Assembly (NCBI GenBank): GCA_964519345.1
Contig: CAZFKX010000018.1
Coordinates: 1-64,000 of the forward strand
Direction: 5' to 3'
Length of the DNA: 64,000 nt
Source of the DNA: Persephonella sp964519345
GTDB taxonomy: Bacteria; Aquificota; Aquificia; Aquificales; Hydrogenothermaceae
Both the position numbers and the translations under genes were made by a program. Under the pieces are notes generated by a model. The model saw only the letters and a list, made by a program, of their open reading frames with translations, was not told the origin of the DNA and made no database searches. Every line of letters begins with the position of its first letter. Positions within the stretch are counted from its first letter, which is position 1. Positions 1-6,694 of the stretch are shown here, one piece after another.

Positions 1-2549
1 TCATCAGAGATTTCGTGGAAGTTAAGGAATTTATAAACTTTATCTTCTTTACCAGCAATCTTTTCTTCCATAAACTTATGGTACTCCTCAACAGTTGGAA
101 GTCTTCCAAGTATAGCACACATAGCTGATATTTCAGCAGAACCCAGATAAACTTTTGCATCTTTACCCATTCTGTTATCAAAGTTTCTTGTGGATGTTGA
201 CATTACTATTGCACCGTCCTTAACCCTTGCCTGATTACCCATACACAGAGAACATCCTGGAACTTCAGTTCTGGCTCCTGCCACACCATAGATGTTGTAG
301 TATCCTTCTTCAATAAGCTGTCTTTCATCCATCTTTGTCGGTGGAACAATCCACAATCTTGTTGGAATCTGTCCTTCACCTCTGAGAATTTCTCCAACCG
401 CTCTGAAATGTCCTATATTTGTCATACAGGAACCAACAAATACCTCGTCTATATTTTTAGGTCTTTTTTCGTCAGCAAGAATCTCAGAAAGTGTGGCTAC
501 ATCGTCTGGGTCGTTTGGACATGCAAGTATAGGTTCTTTAATTTCATTGAGATCTATCTCTATAACAGCTGCATACTCTGCGTTCTCGTCAGCTTCTAAT
601 AATTCAGGATTATCAAGCCATGCTTTCATCTTGTCTATTCTTCTCTGGAGTGTTCTTGCATCCTGATAACCTGCCTCTATCATCTTCTCAAGGAGCTTGA
701 TATTAGACTGTATATACTCAATAACAGGCTCTTTGTTCAGTTTTACCGTACATGCTGCGGCACTCCTTTCAGCTGAAGCGTCTGAAAGCTCAAAAGCCTG
801 TTCAACCTTTAAGTCTTCTAAACCTTCTATCTCAAGTATTCTTCCTGCAAAGATATTCTTTTTACCTTTTTTCTCTACTGTTAACAGACCCTGCTTTATA
901 GCATAGTAAGGTATTGCATTAACAAGGTCTCTTACCGTTATTCCTGGTTGTATCTCTCCTTTAAATCTGACCAAAACTGACTCTGGCATATTTAGGGGCA
1001 TTGTTCCTGTAACAGCTGCAAAAGCTACAAGTCCAGAACCGGCAGGAAATGAAATACCAATTGGAAATCTTGTGTGGGAGTCTGCTCCAGTTCCAACTGT
1101 ATCCGGCAGAACCATTCTGTTCAACCATGAATGAATAACGCCATCACCAGGTCTAAGAGATACTCCTCCTCTTTTTATAATAAATTGAGGTAATGTCATC
1201 TGAAGTTTTACATCCGCCGGTTTTGGATAGGCTGCAGTATGGCAGAAAGACTGCATAACAAGGTCAGCACCAAATGAAAGAGCTGCAAGCTCTTTTATTT
1301 CATCTCTTGTCATAGCTCCTGTTGTATCCTGAGAACCTACGGTAAGCACCTGAGGTTCCACATACATACCCGGTCTAACACCTTTCATTCCACAAGCTCT
1401 ACCAACCATTTTCTGAGCAAGGGTATATCCAACACCTTCCTTTTCAGGAGGCTGTTCAGGTCTTATAAATATCTGTTCTTCAGGCATTCCAAGAGCTTCT
1501 CTTGCTTTTCTTGTAAGATTTCTTCCAATAATTAATGGAATTCTTCCACCTGCTCTAACTTCATCTGGTAATGTGTTTGGTTTAAGTTCAAAAGTTGCTA
1601 CAACTTCTCCATTTTTAACAATCTTCCCTTCGTAAGGATAGATATCTATAACATCTCCTGTTTCAAGCTTAGATACATCAGCAATAATTGGAAGACCTCC
1701 TGAATCCTCCCAGGTATTGAAGAAAATCGGAGCTATAACTCCTCCTATAACAACTCCACCTCTTCTTTTATTCGGAACATAAGGTATGTCTTCGCCAATC
1801 CACCACATAAGCGAATTTGTAGCAGATTTTCTTGAAGAACCTGTTCCAACAACATCACCAACAAATGCAACAGGGTGTCCCTTTTCTTTAAGCTTCTGGA
1901 TAGTTTCTATAGCATCTGGCATTTTAGCCTGCAGCATTGAAAGTGCGTGTAATGGGATATCGCTTCTCGTTGACGCTTCCCTTGCAGGAGAAAGGTCGTC
2001 GGTGTTAGTCTCTCCCGGAACTTTAAAAACTGTTACGGTAATTTTTTCGGGAAGCGGTTCTTTTGATGTAAACCACTCAGCGTTTGCCCAGCTTTCAAGA
2101 ACTTCCTGAGCATATTTATTTCCTGATTTTGCAAGTTCAACAACATCGTTAAAGTAGTCATAAACCAGAAGTATATTCTTTAAAGCTTTAGCAGCTTCCT
2201 TAGCTATTTCTTCATCTTTATGAGAAAGTGCGTTCACAAGAGGTTCAACATTGTATCCGCCAAGCATAGTTCCAAGTATCTGAACAGCATGAACAGGGGT
2301 TATTGCCGGAGAAGATTTATTTCCTTCAATTATATCGGCAAGAAATTTAGCCTTTACAAATGCAGCGTCATCAACTCCCGGTGGAATTCTGTTTAGAAAT
2401 AAATCCATTAAATACTCTTCTTCAACAATTGGAACCTGCTGAAGAAGATTTATCAATTCTTCTACCTGTTTGGCATTTAAAGGAAGTGGAGGAATTCCAA
2501 GTTTTGCCCTTTCTTCTACATGTTTCCTGTATTCTTCTAAAAAGCTCAT
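1..2549 (-). CDS. acnB: Aconitate hydratase B (partial, C-terminal end beyond window)
   Basis: Interconverts citrate and isocitrate through cis-aconitate in the (reductive) TCA cycle, using a [4Fe-4S] cluster. The frame is open from the ATG at 2549 to the first base of the window, giving 849 visible codons against about 865 in E. coli AcnB, so only a short tail is missing. The N-terminal HEAT-like region and the swivel domain come first, the AcnB order. Cluster cysteines are visible at about residue 708 (GSCMTN) and residues 766/769 (CSLCMGNQ), close to E. coli 710/769/772. GADSHTRFPIG is the aconitase signature. A ribosome site (GGAGAGG) precedes the ATG. The upstream region carries a sigma-70-like promoter and a palindrome shared with nuo promoters. 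Confidence 0.96.
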   Translation of the reverse strand, partial: MSFLEEYRKHVEERAKLGIPPLPLNAKQVEELINLLQQVPIVEEEYLMDLFLNRIPPGVDDAAFVKAKFLADIIEGNKSSPAITPVHAVQILGTMLGGYNVEPLVNALSHKDEEIAKEAAKALKNILLVYDYFNDVVELAKSGNKYAQEVLESWANAEWFTSKEPLPEKITVTVFKVPGETNTDDLSPAREASTRSDIPLHALSMLQAKMPDAIETIQKLKEKGHPVAFVGDVVGTGSSRKSATNSLMWWIGEDIPYVPNKRRGGVVIGGVIAPIFFNTWEDSGGLPIIADVSKLETGDVIDIYPYEGKIVKNGEVVATFELKPNTLPDEVRAGGRIPLIIGRNLTRKAREALGMPEEQIFIRPEQPPEKEGVGYTLAQKMVGRACGMKGVRPGMYVEPQVLTVGSQDTTGAMTRDEIKELAALSFGADLVMQSFCHTAAYPKPADVKLQMTLPQFIIKRGGVSLRPGDGVIHSWLNRMVLPDTVGTGADSHTRFPIGISFPAGSGLVAFAAVTGTMPLNMPESVLVRFKGEIQPGITVRDLVNAIPYYAIKQGLLTVEKKGKKNIFAGRILEIEGLEDLKVEQAFELSDASAERSAAACTVKLNKEPVIEYIQSNIKLLEKMIEAGYQDARTLQRRIDKMKAWLDNPELLEADENAEYAAVIEIDLNEIKEPILACPNDPDDVATLSEILADEKRPKNIDEVFVGSCMTNIGHFRAVGEILRGEGQIPTRLWIVPPTKMDERQLIEEGYYNIYGVAGARTEVPGCSLCMGNQARVKDGAIVMSTSTRNFDNRMGKDAKVYLGSAEISAMCAILGRLPTVEEYHKFMEEKIAGKEDKVYKFLNFHEISD

Positions 2550-2587
2550 TTCACACCTCTCCTAAGAAGTTTTTCTTTAGACAGATA

Positions 2588-2617
2588 ATTATATAATCCT
2601 TCCTAAATAAAAATCAA
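2588..2617 (-). promoter_or_regulatory. Putative sigma-70 promoter of acnB
   Basis: On the minus strand TTGATT (2617-2612) and TATAAT (2593-2588) are separated by 18 bases, about 40 bases upstream of the acnB start. The -35 overlaps the AAAC-N3-GTTTGA element described separately. The region is AT-rich, so chance matches are possible. Confidence 0.45.
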
Positions 2618-2628
2618 ACACTGTTTTA
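2612..2628 (-). promoter_or_regulatory. AAAC-N3-GTTTGATT element upstream of acnB
   Basis: Minus strand reads AAACAGTGTTTGATTTTTA. Almost the same block, with one base different, lies upstream of nuoH (26537-26556), and a looser copy lies upstream of nuoA (29304-29317). The inverted AAAC/GTTT halves look like an operator overlapping the -35. The binding protein is unknown. Confidence 0.45.
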
Positions 2629-2640
2629 TAAATAAAAAAA

Positions 2641-3150
2641 TTATTGATTTTCTCCTTTTGGGGACATGCCACCAAGTTTTCGGCTTCTCTCAATAGCCTG
2701 CTGAGACAGATATCTGTCGCCAAATTTCTCTATATTTTCAAGTTCTGTCTGGAAAACGTCAAAATGTCTTTCTTCATCGGCTATAACAGACTCAAACAAC
2801 TGTTTTGTTCCAGCATCCCTGCTCTGGGAAGCTTCAAGAGCAAAATCGTTGTACATATTAACAGCATCCTCTTCACTTTTCATTGCAAATTGGAGCATCT
2901 GGTCTGGCTCTCTAATATGCTCTACTTTATGAGCAGGCACCATCTCTATCTCCCCGCCTAAAAAGAGTATTCTCTCAGCAAACTTTTCTGTATGAAGCAT
3001 TTCATCAATAGCGATTTTTTTAAATATACTCGCAAGCAAATCATATCCAAGGTCATCAAGTACAAAATGAAAATACATATACTGATGAATGGCCGACAGT
3101 TCCTCTGCTATTGCCTTGTTTAGTAGCTCTATACTTTTAGTTCTATCCAT
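2641..3150 (-). CDS. bfr: Bacterioferritin
   Basis: Iron-storage ferritin-like protein of 169 residues, the usual bacterioferritin length is about 158. Di-iron ligands of the family are all present: E17, E50 and H53 (IDEMLH), a glutamate near 93 (SEEDAVNMY), then E127/H130 (DEERHF). The methionine in IDEMLH aligns with the haem-bridging Met52 of E. coli Bfr, which supports bacterioferritin rather than a simple ferritin or Dps. GGAGG sits nine bases before the ATG. It diverges from the NiSOD-like gene; a Fur/PerR-like box lies between them, which suggests iron or peroxide control of both. Confidence 0.9.
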   Translation of the reverse strand: MDRTKSIELLNKAIAEELSAIHQYMYFHFVLDDLGYDLLASIFKKIAIDEMLHTEKFAERILFLGGEIEMVPAHKVEHIREPDQMLQFAMKSEEDAVNMYNDFALEASQSRDAGTKQLFESVIADEERHFDVFQTELENIEKFGDRYLSQQAIERSRKLGGMSPKGENQ

Positions 3151-3214
3151 TACTCTAACCTCCAGTTTAATTACTTTAACTTTATATAAAACAATACCAC
3201 TTATTTTTTATATA

Positions 3215-3229
3215 TGATAATAATTATAA
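3215..3229. promoter_or_regulatory. Fur/PerR-like operator between bfr and the NiSOD-like gene
   Basis: TGATAATAATTATAA matches the 7-1-7 Fur consensus TGATAATnATTATCA at 13 of 14 defined positions, and the PerR consensus TTATAATnATTATAA also at 13 of 14. It sits in the shared 175-base upstream region of two divergent genes, one for iron storage and one for superoxide defence. The surroundings are very AT-rich, which raises the chance background. Confidence 0.45.
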
Positions 3230-3272
3230 TTTTTATTAGTTTTGTGGTTGTACCATTTCTTTTGAATATCAT

Positions 3273-3298
3273 GGAGGCATGAGATTATGAAAACATAA
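3273..3298 (+). promoter_or_regulatory. Ribosome site, ATG and immediate in-frame stop before the NiSOD-like gene
   Basis: GGAGG at 3273-3277 is followed nine bases later by ATG (3287), then AAA, ACA and TAA (3296-3298). This ATG is in the same frame as the downstream coding sequence. Without the TAA the frame would encode a normal Sec signal peptide (MKT-x-NFIFTFILTMFFYNISSA) ending just before the mature HCEIPC terminus. The stop could be real, a one-base sequence error, or a codon bypassed by reinitiation or read-through. Confidence 0.6.
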
Positions 3299-3325
3299 AA
3301 TTTTATCTTTACTTTTATTCTAACA

Positions 3326-3754
3326 ATGTTTTTTTACAATATTTCAAGCGCACACTGCGAAATCCCTTGTGGAATTTACGGAGATAACGCAAGATTTAAA
3401 CTACTGAGGGAACATATCCACACAATGGAAAAATCAATCAAAATGATTAAAACTTTATCTAACAAAAAAGACCCTGAATCAAAAAACCAACTGGTCAGAT
3501 GGGTCAGGAACAAAGAGAAACACGCCAAGGAATTTCAGCAAATAATCTGGCAGTATTTTTTAACCCAGAGAATTAAACCGGTTAACTCTGAAGATAAAAA
3601 GCTATATAGCAAATATCTCAATAAATTAGAAGTTTTACACAAATTATCATTTTATTCTATGAAAGTAAAACAAAGTTTAAAAGAGGATAATATAAACAAA
3701 CTTAAAAAGCTTCTTGACAGATTTGAAAAAATGTATATGAATCACAATCATTGA
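3326..3754 (+). CDS. sodN: Nickel superoxide dismutase-like protein (signal peptide interrupted)
   Basis: Residues 10-19 read HCEIPCGIYG. This is the nickel hook of NiSOD (HCDLPCGVY): after cleavage behind SSA, the N-terminal His1, Cys2 and Cys6 would bind nickel, and Tyr9 is kept; Asp3 is replaced by Glu. The rest is a helical domain of about 120 residues rich in Lys, consistent with the NiSOD four-helix bundle, and it ends in a His-containing tail. The mature length would be 133, compared with about 117 in Streptomyces. The ATG at 3326 has no ribosome site; a good one precedes an in-frame ATG at 3287 that stops after three codons. If 3326 is used, the nine-residue leader resembles the cleaved propeptide of classical NiSOD. 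No sodX-type protease gene is adjacent. Confidence 0.72.
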   Translation: MFFYNISSAHCEIPCGIYGDNARFKLLREHIHTMEKSIKMIKTLSNKKDPESKNQLVRWVRNKEKHAKEFQQIIWQYFLTQRIKPVNSEDKKLYSKYLNKLEVLHKLSFYSMKVKQSLKEDNINKLKKLLDRFEKMYMNHNH

Positions 3755-3769
3755 AACATACACACTTGT

Positions 3770-3787
3770 AAGATTATTCATAATCTT
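3770..3787 (+). terminator. Small hairpin downstream of the NiSOD-like gene
   Basis: AAGATTAT and ATAATCTT form a perfect 8-base inverted repeat around TC, 16 bases after the stop codon. There is no clean T-run after it and the stem is AT-rich, so this is a weak terminator candidate. Confidence 0.3.
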
Positions 3788-3930
3788 GTATATTTGTACT
3801 CTTAGTTCAGGATAAAAACTCCTTTTTCCCATTTTAAATTTCATCATATTTTTAATTTTGTTGTATAGTTATTTTCTTTAGTTTTACGTTTAATTATATT
3901 TTATACAAGACCTAATTTTTGAGGATATAA

Positions 3931-4713
3931 ATGAGAGGATATATATTCCCCTGTAGCAATGAAACAATGGCTGAGTGCTTAATAAAAAATTTATTTGGAA
4001 CTACAATAGATCAATTTAATAAATTTAAAAATTTGAAAGATGATGATTATATTTTTTTATACAACTATTCTGAACAATATTTATATGGAATTTGGAAAGC
4101 TTTAACTTCAATTGGCACGTATGATCCGAACGCATGGAATGGAAGATTTCATTGTCAAGTTAAAGTCAAACTTTTTACAAAAGAATACATTAGGATCCCA
4201 AAAGCAAAAATTATTCAGACGACGGGAATAGATCCTTCTAAAAATTTAGTTTTAAATGATATTCAATTACATAAATTATTAGACTATTTTTCCTCAAATT
4301 TTTCAAATACCAAAAAAAACATAGAAAATTTAATTGATAAAATAGATGATTACCGTACATTATACCCTCCAAACATAATTTGCATAGATGGACATAGAGT
4401 AAGGTCAAAAGCTGAAAAGATAATTGATGATTGGTTGTTTCAAAATAACGTAAAACATATATATGAACCAATTATAACTCAGATACCAGAAAGACTTATC
4501 CCCGACTGGTTTGTAGAAAATCCCTACAATAAAAAATCATGTTATATTGAATTTTGGGGTTTAGAAGACTTTAAACAATATAAAAAAACTATGGAAAGAA
4601 AATTGAAAATTTATATTAAATATAATTTACCCTTAATTGAGATAAGGGACGAACATATTAAAAATATAGATTACTATTTATCAAAAATGCTAAGGAAATT
4701 TGAGATAATTTGA
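3931..4713 (+). CDS. DCD-like domain fused to a PD-(D/E)XK nuclease
   Basis: A 260-residue protein in two parts. Residues 3-95 resemble the DCD (development and cell death) domain best known from plants: YIFPCSN..T..ECL...LFG near the start, FLYNY..QYLYGIW in the middle, then DPNAWNGRF..QVKVK. Residues 150-250 look like a PD-(D/E)XK nuclease: VRSKAEKIIDDWL (E162), RLIPDWF (D192), CYIEFWG (E207), a lysine in MERKLKIY (K224), then LPLIEI. The gene stands alone with about 175 bases upstream and is more AT-rich than its neighbours, which suggests horizontal transfer. DCD belongs among small domains thought to resemble modified-base readers (inference), so a modification-dependent nuclease or defence role is possible. 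GAGGA precedes the ATG. Function is unproven. Confidence 0.65.
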   Translation: MRGYIFPCSNETMAECLIKNLFGTTIDQFNKFKNLKDDDYIFLYNYSEQYLYGIWKALTSIGTYDPNAWNGRFHCQVKVKLFTKEYIRIPKAKIIQTTGIDPSKNLVLNDIQLHKLLDYFSSNFSNTKKNIENLIDKIDDYRTLYPPNIICIDGHRVRSKAEKIIDDWLFQNNVKHIYEPIITQIPERLIPDWFVENPYNKKSCYIEFWGLEDFKQYKKTMERKLKIYIKYNLPLIEIRDEHIKNIDYYLSKMLRKFEII

Positions 4714-4733
4714 AATCAAAATCTTTGTAAGAA

Positions 4734-4753
4734 GAGGGGAGACAAAGCCCCTC
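4734..4753 (-). terminator. Terminator-like hairpin after bpsA
   Basis: GAGGGG and CCCCTC pair across an eight-base loop, immediately after the bpsA stop (4759). On the minus strand it is followed by TTCTT. It also lies just past the plus-strand nuclease gene, so it may serve both directions. Confidence 0.5.
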
Positions 4754-4758
4754 ATTAC

Positions 4759-5835
4759 CTATGTTGTTGAGCCTTCCTCATCAAGATAAAGTTCTCTAAA
4801 TACTTCGTCCTTTATCTGAATGTTTTCACCTTTAAAGCCCGGCATTGCCTCTATTCTGTACCATGCAGACCTATACCAGATATCAGAAGGTCCCTTGTTT
4901 ACAGGTGCCACCTTCTGAGCTCTTGTTTCTTCGTGATATTCCCAGTTCATGTATGCGTTAAAGTCCTGAATAATATCAGTAATAACCATCCCGTAATCAT
5001 TGATAAGAGCTTTCTGGAACTTCTGCCATCTATTTAGAGAAGAATCTCTAAGAGTAAGTCCAAAGTACCCGGCAGAACCCTCTCCTTTAAGAGATGCGAT
5101 GCCTCTTGCAATAAATGCTTTAAATGCTTTTACAGTTTCAGGTGGGTCTGTGATAAACACATCAAAAGCTCCTATCCATTCTTCAGGAAACGGATTTCTA
5201 AGGTCAAACCTTATAGCTTCCGCGTTATTAATTCCAAGCTCTTTAAATATTCTGTTGTCAAAATCAATTGCTCTTTCATCAATATCAAGTATTAAAACTC
5301 TTCTTGGAAGACCAGTTAATGCAACCGCCAGACCTGTAAGGTCATCTTCAGCTCCCATAACAAGGATATCTCTGTTTCTAAGGTCTTCTCTTGAGTCAAG
5401 GAATAAAACCCTTGAGATTGTTGTTTCTGGCGTAACAGAACCCTGATCATATTCTTGAATTGCCTTTGGTCTGTCTTTAGCAAGCTCTACAAATGTCCTG
5501 TACCATTCTTTATTGGCATAAAATGGAATTCCTCTCCCTTCACATGCGTGACAGGTATAATCTACATATGATGGTATATTATTTTCTTTAACAAAATTTA
5601 AACCTTTTTCTGTAAGTAAAACCTCATCATTTTCAACTTTAACAAGACCTTCAGAAATAAGCCCTTTTACAATTTCAGATGCAGCTGGTACTGGAAGGTC
5701 TGAATAATCCACCACTTTCCAAAAATCTGAAGTAACCTGCAGAGCAGCAAGAATCCTCTCTACATTTCTTGGTATTAAACGGATATTAGTTTTCTCTGTT
5801 GCTTCAACAGCAATCTTTTTCAAGACTTCTGCCAA
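4759..5835 (-). CDS. bpsA: N4-bis(aminopropyl)spermidine synthase (branched polyamine)
   Basis: Adds aminopropyl groups from decarboxylated S-adenosylmethionine to spermidine to make quaternary branched polyamines, a pathway of thermophiles that stabilises nucleic acids. The 358 residues show an N-terminal winged-helix-like region, CHACEGRG at 95-102, the cofactor loop GAEDDLTGLA at 161-170 followed by LILDIDER, and the DPPET motif at 230-234, all typical of the BpsA/DUF43 family. It lies 15 bases after speE, which supplies spermidine, so the two form a short operon. The acidic tail EEGSTT is unremarkable. Confidence 0.92.
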   Translation of the reverse strand: MAEVLKKIAVEATEKTNIRLIPRNVERILAALQVTSDFWKVVDYSDLPVPAASEIVKGLISEGLVKVENDEVLLTEKGLNFVKENNIPSYVDYTCHACEGRGIPFYANKEWYRTFVELAKDRPKAIQEYDQGSVTPETTISRVLFLDSREDLRNRDILVMGAEDDLTGLAVALTGLPRRVLILDIDERAIDFDNRIFKELGINNAEAIRFDLRNPFPEEWIGAFDVFITDPPETVKAFKAFIARGIASLKGEGSAGYFGLTLRDSSLNRWQKFQKALINDYGMVITDIIQDFNAYMNWEYHEETRAQKVAPVNKGPSDIWYRSAWYRIEAMPGFKGENIQIKDEVFRELYLDEEGSTT

Positions 5836-5850
5836 TTGTTTACCTCCTTA

Positions 5851-6684
5851 TCAAGATTTTTTTAAAATATCCTGAACAAACCTGGGAAGTGCAAAAAGAC
5901 AAGCATATATGCTATCACAAAAATACTTTGTATTCAATTCCTTAACCCTTTTCCTATTCCTATCTGTATCTTTTATATCAATAAAGTCAGAAGCTATCGT
6001 AAAACTCCACATACCTGAAGGATATGTTGGTACGTAAGCAAGATAAACACCAACATGTCTGAAAACCTTTCTTATCTGAGAGTATGCGCCTGTAAAGTAT
6101 TTCTCCTGCAGTATTGGAGATTCTGTCTGAGCAACCATTATACCATCATGTCTCAGGGACTGTTTAACCTTTTTATAAAATGATTCTTTGAATAAAACCT
6201 CAGAAGCACCGACAGGGTCGGAAGAATCCATGATTATTACATCGTAAAAATTCTTTCTTTCCTCTAAGAACTCATTTCCATCCTCAATGAATATTTTTAC
6301 CTTAGGATCCCTCAATTTTGAAGATATTGAAGGTAAATATTTCTCTGATACCAGTATAACTTCCTCATCTATCTCACAAAGGTGAACTTCATTTACAGAT
6401 TTATGTTTAAGGATTTCCCTTACTGTTCCTCCATCTCCACCACCAATAACAAGAACTCTTTCAGGCTTTGGATGAATAACAAGTGCCGGATGGGAAAGCA
6501 TTTCATGGTATATAAACTCGTCTCTCTCAGTTGTCTGAACAAGACCATCTAAAATAAGCATTTTCCCAAATTCAGGCGTTTCAAGTACAAGTATTTCCTG
6601 ATATTTTGATTTAATTCTTTTTACCTGATGAGCTTTAACAGTCAGTCCCACATTTTCTGTCCAGTGTTCTGTAAACCAGATCAA
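5851..6684 (-). CDS. speE: Spermidine synthase (polyamine aminopropyltransferase)
   Basis: Transfers an aminopropyl group from decarboxylated SAM to putrescine or a longer amine. The 277 residues carry the family marks: WFTEHWTENVGL at the start, LDGLVQTTERDEFIYHEM, the nucleotide loop GGGDGG at 81-86, and DSSDPVG at 153-159 with the catalytic aspartate. In thermophiles such enzymes may act on agmatine; the substrate cannot be read from sequence. It starts 10 bases after the M16 gene ends and precedes bpsA, making an M16-speE-bpsA run. Confidence 0.92.
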   Translation of the reverse strand: MIWFTEHWTENVGLTVKAHQVKRIKSKYQEILVLETPEFGKMLILDGLVQTTERDEFIYHEMLSHPALVIHPKPERVLVIGGGDGGTVREILKHKSVNEVHLCEIDEEVILVSEKYLPSISSKLRDPKVKIFIEDGNEFLEERKNFYDVIIMDSSDPVGASEVLFKESFYKKVKQSLRHDGIMVAQTESPILQEKYFTGAYSQIRKVFRHVGVYLAYVPTYPSGMWSFTIASDFIDIKDTDRNRKRVKELNTKYFCDSIYACLFALPRFVQDILKKS

Positions 6685-6694
6685 TTTTAACCTC

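Noticed and set aside
1786..2109. Plus-strand frames inside acnB and other minus-strand genes
   Set aside because: They lie wholly within well-supported genes, lack ribosome sites and encode low-complexity, serine-rich text typical of antisense frames.
3326..3754. Calling the gene a secreted Lys-rich hypothetical protein
   Set aside because: HCEIPCGIY after a small-residue cleavage site is too specific to the NiSOD nickel hook to ignore.
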